From assembly GCA_019313735.1 (NCBI GenBank), contig JAFDAR010000053.1, positions 1 to 6,026 on the forward strand: 6,026 nucleotides of DNA, given 5' to 3'. The DNA is from Deltaproteobacteria bacterium (lineage in GTDB: Bacteria > Desulfobacterota > Syntrophia > Syntrophales > UBA2210). Made by a program: the position numbers and the translations under genes. Below the pieces are notes generated by a model. It did not search any database. It worked only from the letters and a program-made list of their open reading frames with translations, and had not been told where the DNA came from. Shown here piece by piece: positions 1 through 5,912 of the stretch (the stretch's first letter is position 1; every line of letters begins with the position of its first letter).

Positions 1-1159
1 GTTTGCCTTCCCAGGCGTGTTCCAGGATCACCATACAATCGTCCATATTAAATCCGGTACGCCCATCCCTGACAGTTGCATCGGCTATACCCTTCAAGGC
101 ATCTTTCGAAATGCCCGCGTCTCTCAGTGTGAGAGGGATGCCGCCCTTAGTAATATCGTGTATATCATGCTGCATATCGTAGATGAAATTGATTGCCTTT
201 CTGGCCTTCAGATTTTCCGCCGTGCCGGCATATATCTCGGGACCTGCAATGGGCAGCAGCATGTCAGACATGTGATATCCTTCGCTGTTAATATTATATT
301 CCAGGGCATATGGAAGAAGGATCCCCATGCATATTCCATGGGGAAGTCCGGAGATGTCACCCGCAGTCCACCCCAGCTCATGAACCATCCCCCTCGGGGA
401 GTTTGAAAAGGCAATACCCGCCATAGTGGCGGCATTAGCCAGCGCAAGACGCCCTCTTTTATCGCCGGATTTGATCACATTGATAAGATTTTCCCCTACA
501 AACTGCATGGCGACATAGGCGTATGTATCGGTCATGGGGTTTTTCGCCGGGCAGGTATATGCCTCTGCGCAGTGGGCAAGGGCGATCATCGCAGTGGAAA
601 CAACCGTGTTTGCTTTTTCAGATGTAATCATGCGAGGGTCAATAACCACAAGATCGGGCATCAGAAAATGCGAAGAAAAGCTCAATTCCCCCAGAGTGGC
701 AAACCTGGATGTCTCAAAACCCGTCCCGGAAGCGGTCGGCACAAAGACAAAGGGCCCCAGGGGATTTTTTATCAGATCTTCTCCCGCGAACTCTTTGAGG
801 TCTTCAGGTCTTCCGGAAACCACAACATTAAGCGCCTTGGCCATATCCACAACGGCCCCTCCACCCGCTGCTATAATCGAATCGCATCCGGTATCGCGAT
901 AGTTATTCATAAGCCTTCTGACCAGTTTAAGATCGGGAACCGGTGGAGTGCCGTCAAAGATACCCATTGTAATTCCCGAATCCTTGAAAGCGCCTGCAAT
1001 CTTTTTTATCAATCCCTTCTTTGCAATCTCTTTATCGGTGACAATAAGTGGTTTTCTGGCGTTCAGGGCATCCAGCTCGACAGGGAGGTGCTCCAGCGCC
1101 CTGTTGCCTGAATTTATCTTTACCGGACACCAAAACTCATAATTATCTGGGAAAAACAT
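1..1159 (-). CDS. Iron-containing alcohol dehydrogenase family protein, 3' end cut by window edge; atypical active site
   Basis: The frame is open for 386 codons from ATG at 1159 to the left edge. Family members are usually about 380-400 residues, so only a short tail is missing. The start follows GGAG at 1168-1171 with 8 nt spacing. The N-terminal NAD(P)-binding half shows GGGAVVDMAK (residues 99-108) and PTASGTGFET (141-150). The C-terminal helical half shows ALAHCAEAY, AGIAFSN and LPHGICMGILLP, so family membership is secure. These enzymes normally interconvert alcohols and aldehydes or ketones with NAD(P)H in the cytoplasm, using a metal held by Asp and three His. Here His196, His260 and His274 match the three His ligands. 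The ligand Asp, four residues before the first His, is Ile192, and the further conserved His four residues after the second is Trp264. Ordinary chemistry is therefore uncertain. It is the last visible gene of the AOR cluster, so an alcohol/aldehyde role is plausible but unproven. Confidence 0.9.
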   Translation of the reverse strand, partial: MFFPDNYEFWCPVKINSGNRALEHLPVELDALNARKPLIVTDKEIAKKGLIKKIAGAFKDSGITMGIFDGTPPVPDLKLVRRLMNNYRDTGCDSIIAAGGGAVVDMAKALNVVVSGRPEDLKEFAGEDLIKNPLGPFVFVPTASGTGFETSRFATLGELSFSSHFLMPDLVVIDPRMITSEKANTVVSTAMIALAHCAEAYTCPAKNPMTDTYAYVAMQFVGENLINVIKSGDKRGRLALANAATMAGIAFSNSPRGMVHELGWTAGDISGLPHGICMGILLPYALEYNINSEGYHMSDMLLPIAGPEIYAGTAENLKARKAINFIYDMQHDIHDITKGGIPLTLRDAGISKDALKGIADATVRDGRTGFNMDDCMVILEHAWEGK

Positions 1160-1178
1160 CGTGTGTGCTCCTTTCACG

Positions 1179-1264
1179 GGTTAAGGACAGTTCCCTGTTA
1201 CCGGTTCACAGTTTACGGTTAAAGACAGTCCACAGTTGAACTGGTAACCGGAAACCGTGAACCG
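1179..1264. repeat. Intergenic inverted repeat with overlapping direct repeat
   Basis: The 116-nt gap before the dehydrogenase gene holds two arms, GGTTCACAGTTTACGGTT (1203-1220) and AACCGGAAACCGTGAACC (1246-1263). They pair at 16 of 18 positions, and C1202-G1264 adds one more pair. An imperfect direct repeat, GGTTAAGGACAGT at 1179 and GGTTAAAGACAGT at 1217, overlaps the left arm. On the minus-strand transcript no U-run follows the hairpin, so it is not an obvious terminator. The iterated GGTTCACGGTTT-type units resemble dispersed intergenic repeats seen in some environmental bacterial genomes. It could be a REP-like element, or an RNA hairpin that affects processing between the upstream genes and the dehydrogenase mRNA. 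Confidence 0.7.
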
Positions 1265-1275
1265 TTTTTCAATCA

Positions 1276-1806
1276 TCAATAACCCAATATCGAACGGAAA
1301 TATATTCGAACCCGGCCGATATATTTCCGGCCAAACGACCATGCCGGATACCGTTTCACCGCCAGTCTGGCGATAAATTTCGGAAGCAGGTAGACCTCCC
1401 CTATATCCAGCATGCGGACAATCGCGCAGACGTACGGCACCTCTCCGTCAACTATCATGCGATCCCGGGCGGTCGCGACGGCTGTACTCTCCTGAAAAGT
1501 AAACATCAATATGGCCGCTTCAATACTCTTGATCTTCATATCAAGATCGATACGCTTGCCGCCGGGTTTCCATCCCAGGTATTTCACGCGTCCTTTTTCG
1601 TTTTTACCCACAATCATATATGGGCCTTTTGGCAAAACTCCAAGACAGAATGTAAAGCCCTCCGGGAGTTTTTCAAATTCTCTTTTTACCTCTTTGTCAA
1701 CCCTGGCCGCCGCCTGAATGGCTCTGCCGACAAACCACAACATCACGGCAACATATGCCTTCTTAAGTGGTTTATTTCCCGAAGTTATTTCTTTGAAATC
1801 ATCCAT
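1276..1806 (-). CDS. Conserved-looking hypothetical protein, possible SCP-2-like domain
   Basis: This 176-residue protein is not confidently recognised. ATG at 1806 lies inside the end of the ferredoxin gene (8-nt overlap through ATGGATGA) and follows an AGGAAG ribosome site, which suggests translational coupling. Residues 17-36 form a hydrophobic amphipathic helix (AYVAVMLWFVGRAIQAAARV) that is too interrupted for a clear membrane span. Residues 51-68 look like beta strands (FTFCLGVLPKGPYMIVGK). Residues 87-141 alternate strand and helix with IDLDMKIKS, FQESTAVATARDRMIVDGE and VYLLP. This vaguely recalls the sterol-carrier (SCP-2) fold, where a DL-type strand is followed by an amphipathic helix and a G-D/E turn; the match is by eye only. 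The last 27 residues are rich in Arg, Lys and aromatics (KRYPAWSFGRKYIGRVR) and could bind a membrane, nucleic acid or an acidic partner. No catalytic motif or Cys cluster is visible. Its position between the redox genes suggests an accessory, substrate-carrier or assembly role (inference). Confidence 0.8.
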   Translation of the reverse strand: MDDFKEITSGNKPLKKAYVAVMLWFVGRAIQAAARVDKEVKREFEKLPEGFTFCLGVLPKGPYMIVGKNEKGRVKYLGWKPGGKRIDLDMKIKSIEAAILMFTFQESTAVATARDRMIVDGEVPYVCAIVRMLDIGEVYLLPKFIARLAVKRYPAWSFGRKYIGRVRIYFRSILGY

Positions 1807-2233
1807 GTTCTTCCTCTCCTCGATCGTGGCTCATTGTGATCGCCTCCACTGGACATTCAGAGGCACAAAAGCCACATCCGATGCAGGCCTTCTCTTTGTC
1901 CAGATAGGGATACCCATGCGGATCGCGGGGCATTGCCTCAGACAGCGAGAGGCATCCCACGGGACACGCGTCTATGCATATAACACATGACATACACTTC
2001 TTCCGGTTAAAAACTGGTTTCTCCCACCGGGAGCGCTTTATCATTTCAGATACAATGCCAAAGCTATCTTTTACCGCTCCTCTGGGGCATATTCTGCCGC
2101 ACGCCCCGCATTCCAGGCAAAGCGTCTCATCTATCACGTGGAGTTCCTTTTTCTCTCCATGAATAGCATCCACGGGACACACTTTCTTACACGCGCCGCA
2201 TCCGTTGCATGCATCTGTTATTTTGTACGCCAT
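1799..2233 (-). CDS. Four-cluster [4Fe-4S] ferredoxin, electron-transfer partner of the AOR
   Basis: This 144-residue soluble protein has four complete CxxCxxCxxxCP motifs, with cysteines at 9/12/15/19, 39/42/45/49, 80/83/86/90 and 117/120/123/127, so it should bind four [4Fe-4S] clusters. The motifs form two pairs joined by a linker of about 30 residues (50-79), as in a duplicated bacterial ferredoxin. An extra Cys94 lies just after the third motif. The start ATG at 2233 has GGAGG at 2240-2244 with 6 nt spacing and sits 24 nt after the AOR stop, so the pair is surely one transcript. Small polyferredoxins beside AOR-type catalytic subunits are known electron-transfer subunits, for example AorA of the Aromatoleum aldehyde oxidoreductase, which also carries four clusters, and BamC of class II benzoyl-CoA reductase. 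The AOR partnership is inferred from adjacency. The acidic tail (DRGEEEHG) overlaps the next start codon. Confidence 0.93.
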   Translation of the reverse strand: MAYKITDACNGCGACKKVCPVDAIHGEKKELHVIDETLCLECGACGRICPRGAVKDSFGIVSEMIKRSRWEKPVFNRKKCMSCVICIDACPVGCLSLSEAMPRDPHGYPYLDKEKACIGCGFCASECPVEAITMSHDRGEEEHG

Positions 2234-2257
2234 CTCTTTCCTCCATGTCCCGGATTG

Positions 2258-4210
2258 TTACACCTCTATGCCAAGCCTTTCCATACATTCCGCGCCCGGT
2301 TTGCCGGTTTCGGTATCCCAGCCAAACTGCCCCCAGTAACCTTCCATCATTTTATCTATATCCACTGTCCTGCCCTTATTCGCGCCACCAGACAGGGGGG
2401 GCATTCCGACGGCGCGGCCGCTTATCTTGAAATCCTTTGGCTCTATACCATGCTTTACATTAAACGCCTGCCTCAGTGTCTGTATACGCCCGCCGATCTC
2501 CATATACTCTTCCGGTGTCTTGTTCCAACCCGTTGCCTCGGTCAACCATTCAAAGGTCGGTATCTTCTTCGTCCCCAGAAAAGAGCCGAACAAACAGAGT
2601 CCGGCGCCGTTCAACACATTCACGAATTTGCTGCACGCTGCGCCGATAATGGCCTTCTCTTCATCCACCACATATTTGCTCCCCTTGAAATAGAGCGGCC
2701 CTACCTTCGGCAATCCCTTAACCTTTTTCCACAACTGGAACATCTCATAGTAGAGCCCGGATCCTATTGTATGTCTGCCCGGTGTAGGTTCAACACTGTA
2801 GTGGAGCGCGAAACCCGGATCATTTCTGCCATCATGCATCGCGAGCTCCTGCCCCCCGGCATGCACCGCAAATCGCTCCGACCCCTTTCCCAGCTTCCGG
2901 GCGGCTATCCTGGAACCATCCGCCAGAATATCCCCGATACCCTCCCTGCTTATCATCTTGTCTATAAGGGCAATTATCGCTCCAGAGTTCCCCCATGTGA
3001 GTTCAAGACCGTCCGTGTCTTTCTTTGTAAGTATCCCCTCTTCATAACACTCAATGGCGAAGGCCACGGTAGCCCCCGCCGATATGGTATCCATGCCGGC
3101 CCTGTTGAGGGTTTCATTAAGTTGGAAAAGACTGTTTACATCCTCATTCATGCACAGTCCACCCAGGGCAAGAACAGTTTCATATTCCGGTTTGTGAGTT
3201 TCGCTGTACTTCCCAGTCATCGAACAGATTCCGCCGCAACCCAGAGGGCATGAATAGCAGTGATACTTTATCGTCTCACAATCCGTGAATACATCGGGAT
3301 TAGTGGTTGCAGATTTTTTGGGTCCGAAGTCCTCATTGTTTCCCTTCCAGTTTTTTATCGGGGAATCTCCCATCTCAATGGACATCTGGTTCATGCTTCC
3401 CGTGCCCCATTTTTTGAGGAGTATCTTGTACAACATACCATCCTGAGCAAGCACTGTTGGCATCACTCTCATTAATGCACCGACATGCGACGTCCATGAT
3501 CCGGGTATAAAGGGGGGCTGGAACTGAACCCATTTGTTACACTTCTGGCTCAGTCTTTTTATTCCCTCCCTGTTGTGAACGGGAATCCTTTTCGCGCCTC
3601 CCAGAACCAGCGCCTTCAACCTCTTTGACCCCATTACAGCGCCAAGGCCCGACCTGGCGGCCATTCTTCCCCTGTCATTGGATATACCGGATATCAACGA
3701 CAGCTTTTCACCTGAGGGACCTATAAGGGCAACCCGGGCTCCGGCAGCCGCATCTTCCAGCAGCATCTTTTCGGCTTCTACCGTATCTTTGCCCCATACA
3801 TGAGACGCGTCGCGGAGCCTGGCTTTTCCATTTTCGATGCAGAGATATACCGGTTTGTCACTTATACCCTTAAAGAATATCCCGTCATACCCGCATCTTT
3901 TTATAGCGGGTGAAAATGTGCCGCCGCAGTTCGCGTCACCCCAGCCACCGGTAAGGGGTGATTTTCCCACGACCATCCATCTGCCCGCGAAAAGACTGCC
4001 GGTACCGGTCAAGAGACCGGAGACAAAGCCCAGAATATTATCCGAACCAAGCGGGTCCGCTCCCGCGGGTATCCTGTTATAAAGGATATAAGCGGCAAGT
4101 CCCATACCGGACAGGTATTTCTCATATACATCATCCGGTATTATTTCCTCTTTTATGTCCCCCGCAGTCAGGTCAACCATCAAGATCTTGCCCATGTATC
4201 CCTTGCCCAT
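2258..4210 (-). CDS. Aldehyde:ferredoxin oxidoreductase family tungsten (or molybdenum) pterin enzyme, catalytic subunit
   Basis: This 650-residue protein has the full AOR architecture. The N-terminal domain begins GYMGKILMVDLTAGDI and continues through AGRWMVVGKSPLTGGWGDAN (about residues 75-94), then SGLGAVMGSKRLKALV (187-202), the pterin-side signature. The [4Fe-4S] motif CYSCPLGC gives Cys318, Cys321 and Cys325, and Cys539 in AGLCLF fits the distant fourth ligand. PEYET (341-345) and TPGRH (476-480) probably supply active-site Glu and His. The C-terminus ends in the typical GW...TG.P...LGIEV pattern. The family oxidises aldehydes to acids, or runs in reverse, with ferredoxin in the cytoplasm using a bis-pyranopterin tungsten cofactor. 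The length is above that of classic AOR (about 605) and close to BamB (about 650), but GQELAMHDGR and TPGRHT read as AOR-like rather than BamB-like. The exact substrate is unknown. ATG at 4210 is chosen over upstream in-frame starts because AGGAGG lies 5 nt before it and family homology begins there. Confidence 0.95.
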   Translation of the reverse strand: MGKGYMGKILMVDLTAGDIKEEIIPDDVYEKYLSGMGLAAYILYNRIPAGADPLGSDNILGFVSGLLTGTGSLFAGRWMVVGKSPLTGGWGDANCGGTFSPAIKRCGYDGIFFKGISDKPVYLCIENGKARLRDASHVWGKDTVEAEKMLLEDAAAGARVALIGPSGEKLSLISGISNDRGRMAARSGLGAVMGSKRLKALVLGGAKRIPVHNREGIKRLSQKCNKWVQFQPPFIPGSWTSHVGALMRVMPTVLAQDGMLYKILLKKWGTGSMNQMSIEMGDSPIKNWKGNNEDFGPKKSATTNPDVFTDCETIKYHCYSCPLGCGGICSMTGKYSETHKPEYETVLALGGLCMNEDVNSLFQLNETLNRAGMDTISAGATVAFAIECYEEGILTKKDTDGLELTWGNSGAIIALIDKMISREGIGDILADGSRIAARKLGKGSERFAVHAGGQELAMHDGRNDPGFALHYSVEPTPGRHTIGSGLYYEMFQLWKKVKGLPKVGPLYFKGSKYVVDEEKAIIGAACSKFVNVLNGAGLCLFGSFLGTKKIPTFEWLTEATGWNKTPEEYMEIGGRIQTLRQAFNVKHGIEPKDFKISGRAVGMPPLSGGANKGRTVDIDKMMEGYWGQFGWDTETGKPGAECMERLGIEV

Positions 4211-4311
4211 AAATCCCTCCTTACAAGTCGCAAAAGCACCACAAAACAGCATGGAAGAAACAGGCATCTGATAATCACTCCACCTGTCCCTCCTCAAAAC
4301 TATATACCAAT
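4211..4311 (-). other. 5' leader of the AOR cluster mRNA
   Basis: Between the predicted start of transcription and ATG 4210 lie about 100 nt. A second ribosome-site-like AGGAGG about 75 nt upstream is followed, with 5 nt spacing, by GTG GAG TGA, a two-codon potential minimal reading frame. A weak 5-bp stem (ACAGG/CCTGT around 4260-4286) is possible. I recognise no known riboswitch, including the molybdenum/tungsten cofactor RNA. The leader is long for a simple promoter, which leaves room for translational control. Confidence 0.4.
4216..4221 (-). promoter_or_regulatory. Shine-Dalgarno site that sets the AOR start
   Basis: The minus strand reads AAGGAGGGATTTATG, so AGGAGG ends 5 nt before ATG 4210. 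The frame is open further upstream to a TTG at 4297, but those extra 29 residues do not look like AOR sequence, and this site places the true start at 4210. Confidence 0.85.
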
Positions 4312-4317
4312 GAAAGA

Positions 4318-4345
4318 TTTATAGAGTAAAACAGATATAAGTCAA
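4318..4345 (-). promoter_or_regulatory. Sigma-70-like promoter for the AOR cluster
   Basis: On the minus strand TTGACT (4340-4345) is separated by 16 nt from TATAAA (4318-4323). This is a near-consensus pair and the best in the divergent region. Transcription would start near 4311. No sigma-54 type GG/GC element was seen. Confidence 0.6.
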
Positions 4346-4400
4346 GAAAAACTTGTCCCCCGGTCTTCTCCCGGCACATATTTCACACCACGATTCAAAT

Positions 4401-4437
4401 ATATAAATTATTTGTAGAATTTTTTTATAATTTATAT
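4401..4437. promoter_or_regulatory. Perfect 11-bp inverted repeat, candidate operator in the divergent region
   Basis: ATATAAATTAT (4401-4411) and ATAATTTATAT (4427-4437) are exact reverse complements with a 15-nt spacer. The 50 nt at 4391-4440 contain only 6 G or C, against about half in the genes. The right arm overlaps the best -10 candidate of the aminotransferase. A dimeric regulator or a DNA-bending protein could bind here, but AT-rich DNA makes such palindromes fairly common by chance. Confidence 0.45.
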
Positions 4438-4438
4438 T
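4411..4438 (+). promoter_or_regulatory. Possible promoter for the aminotransferase
   Basis: TTTGTA (4411-4416) and TATATT (4433-4438) are spaced 16 nt apart and end 34 nt before the start codon. A perfect TATAAT occurs at 4426-4431 but lacks a usable -35 at 16-18 nt. The assignment is weak because the stretch is so AT-rich. Confidence 0.35.
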
Positions 4439-4472
4439 AGGGTAACAGAATCTTCCAGAAAAAGAGGTGGCC

Positions 4473-5777
4473 ATGAGGTTTGACATAGCAAAGAGCGGGG
4501 CAGGAATAGCATACGAGATACGCAACATAGTCAATATAGCGGAAAAGTTGAAGGAATATGGCGTTGATGTTACCTGGGAAAACATCGGGGACCCAGTAAC
4601 AAAGGGGGAGAATATCCCTGAGTGGATGAAGGACACACTGGCCGACATCATGAAAAATGATATGTCATATGCCTATTCACCCACCAAGGGTATGGAAAAG
4701 ACCAGGGAATTTCTCGCGGAGGAGGTAAACAAGCGGGGAAAATACCAGCTTGACAAAGAGGATATTATCTTTTTTAACGGACTTGGAGACGCGATTGCGC
4801 GGGCATACAGTTCAATAAGGGTCGATGCCCGCATCATCATGCCGGAACCGACCTATTCCACCCATCTCCTCGCGGAGATTCATCATGCGTCATTTCCGCC
4901 AAACACTTACAGGATGAACCCCTACCACAACTGGCATCCTGATATCGCGGAACTTGAACGAAAGGTGAAAAGCCACAACACTATCGTCGGCGCCCTTGTC
5001 ATAAATCCCGACAACCCGACCGGATTTGTCTATCCCGAAGAAAGCCTCAGGAAAATTGTAAAAATAGCGAAGGAATATGACCTCTTTCTCGTTTTCGATG
5101 AAACCTATCGGAATATCGTGTACAACAGCTGTAAGACCGTTCCTCTTTCAGACATCGTTGGGGATGTTCCCGCCATCAGCATGAAGGGCATCTCGAAGGA
5201 GTTTCCCTGGCCCGGAGCACGATGCGGATGGATAGAGGTATACAACGCCGATAAGGACGAGACCTTCGCAAGATATATAGACGCCATATTGACACAGAAG
5301 ATGTCTGAGGTCTGCTCCACAACTCTGCCCCAGATGGCCATCCCGAGGATTATGACCCATCCCGAGTATCAGAAATATCTGGACAGCAGAGTCAAACATT
5401 ATGAGAGGCTTTCCAACATAGCATACAACATCCTTAAGGATGTCCCGTATATTGTGGTAAACAGGACAAATGGCGCCTTTTACATGACTATCGTGTTCAA
5501 CGAGGCGGTGCTCAACGGCAAGCAGAACCTGCAGATAAAAAATGCCGCCATAAAGACTTACGTGGAAGAGATAACAAGCGCCCGTATAGAAAATGACAAA
5601 CGCTTCGTTTACTATCTCCTCGGGTCCACCGGGATATGCGTGGTGCCACTGACATCATTCTTTACCGCACTGCCTGGTTTCAGATTAACACTGCTGGAAA
5701 AAGACGAAGGCAAGTTCGAGAAAACGATAAATATATTAGCGGAAAAGGTCGTTAAGTACGTCGATTCTTCAAAGTAG
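4473..5777 (+). CDS. PLP-dependent aminotransferase, fold type I (class I/II)
   Basis: This 434-residue cytoplasmic enzyme belongs to the aspartate aminotransferase superfamily. Motifs in order are: MSYAYSPTKGMEKTREFLAE (the usual Y-P..G...LR region near 64-83); NPDNPTG (residues 178-184), with Asn181 expected to contact the PLP ring; VFDETYRN, with Asp209 binding the pyridine nitrogen and Tyr212 its hydroxyl; GISKEFPWPGARCGW, with Lys242 as the Schiff-base lysine; and GFRLT, with Arg404 as the substrate-carboxylate Arg. All key residues are present, so it should be active. The class transfers an amino group between an amino acid and a 2-oxo acid; the preferred substrate cannot be read from the sequence. 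It is slightly longer than typical members (about 390-400). ATG 4473 is preferred over GTG 4467 because GAGG at 4464-4467 sits 5 nt before the ATG and overlaps the GTG. It is divergent from the AOR cluster and may share control with it. Confidence 0.93.
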   Translation: MRFDIAKSGAGIAYEIRNIVNIAEKLKEYGVDVTWENIGDPVTKGENIPEWMKDTLADIMKNDMSYAYSPTKGMEKTREFLAEEVNKRGKYQLDKEDIIFFNGLGDAIARAYSSIRVDARIIMPEPTYSTHLLAEIHHASFPPNTYRMNPYHNWHPDIAELERKVKSHNTIVGALVINPDNPTGFVYPEESLRKIVKIAKEYDLFLVFDETYRNIVYNSCKTVPLSDIVGDVPAISMKGISKEFPWPGARCGWIEVYNADKDETFARYIDAILTQKMSEVCSTTLPQMAIPRIMTHPEYQKYLDSRVKHYERLSNIAYNILKDVPYIVVNRTNGAFYMTIVFNEAVLNGKQNLQIKNAAIKTYVEEITSARIENDKRFVYYLLGSTGICVVPLTSFFTALPGFRLTLLEKDEGKFEKTINILAEKVVKYVDSSK

Positions 5778-5794
5778 CTTAAATTTGACGGCTT

Positions 5795-5822
5795 CGCAAA
5801 AGTTGGGAGATATCCCTTTTCG
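5795..5822. terminator. Weak candidate terminator hairpin after the aminotransferase
   Basis: Between the two convergent genes, CG-AAAA-GGGA on the left (interrupted by C and GTT bulges) can pair with TCCCTTTTCG on the right around a GATA loop. The T-run lies within the stem, so the structure is imperfect. It may end transcription in both directions, but the fold is modest. The rest of 5778-5900 shows no gene. Confidence 0.3.
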
Positions 5823-5872
5823 TCATGACAGCGGAAGCTGCAATCCGGTTATATCAAATGCTTAAAGCTTGT

Positions 5873-5912
5873 ACAGACTCCGATTTTCACCTGTCTGCGC
5901 CTATGAGTCTGT
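5873..5912. repeat. 8-bp perfect inverted repeat spanning the stop of the corrinoid-protein gene
   Basis: ACAGACTC (5873-5880) and GAGTCTGT (5905-5912) are exact reverse complements with a 24-nt loop. On the minus-strand transcript the stop codon (5901-5903) falls in the loop. No U-run follows, so it may be a 3'-end stabilising hairpin rather than an intrinsic terminator. Confidence 0.45.

Noticed and set aside
208..447. A minus-strand 79-codon frame that might suggest a frameshift in the dehydrogenase.
   Set aside because: The dehydrogenase frame itself runs without a stop from 1159 to the left edge, so this is only an out-of-frame reading.
572..1111. A 179-codon plus-strand frame opposite the dehydrogenase gene.
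   Set aside because: The minus strand carries the intact Fe-ADH motifs through the same bases; the plus-strand product has no family features.
1179..1264. Repeats read as a CRISPR array.
   Set aside because: There are only two imperfect copies, one in inverted orientation, with no regular spacers and no cas genes.
2138..3253. A 371-codon open frame on the plus strand opposite the AOR gene.
   Set aside because: It lies antisense to a gene with full AOR motifs, has no ribosome site and no recognisable domain; it is a codon-usage shadow.
2258..4210. Assignment of AOR plus ferredoxin as BamBC of class II benzoyl-CoA reductase.
   Set aside because: The length is similar, but the sequence keeps AOR-like motifs (GQELAMHDGR, TPGRHT) and no other bam genes are visible, so I kept the general AOR call.
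4211..4297. N-terminal extension of the AOR to a TTG at 4297.
   Set aside because: The added residues do not resemble the family, and the strong AGGAGG directly before ATG 4210 fixes the start.
4319..4651. A 110-codon minus-strand frame across the divergent control region.
   Set aside because: It overlaps the aminotransferase N-terminus and the AT-rich promoter region, and has no ribosome site or known motif.
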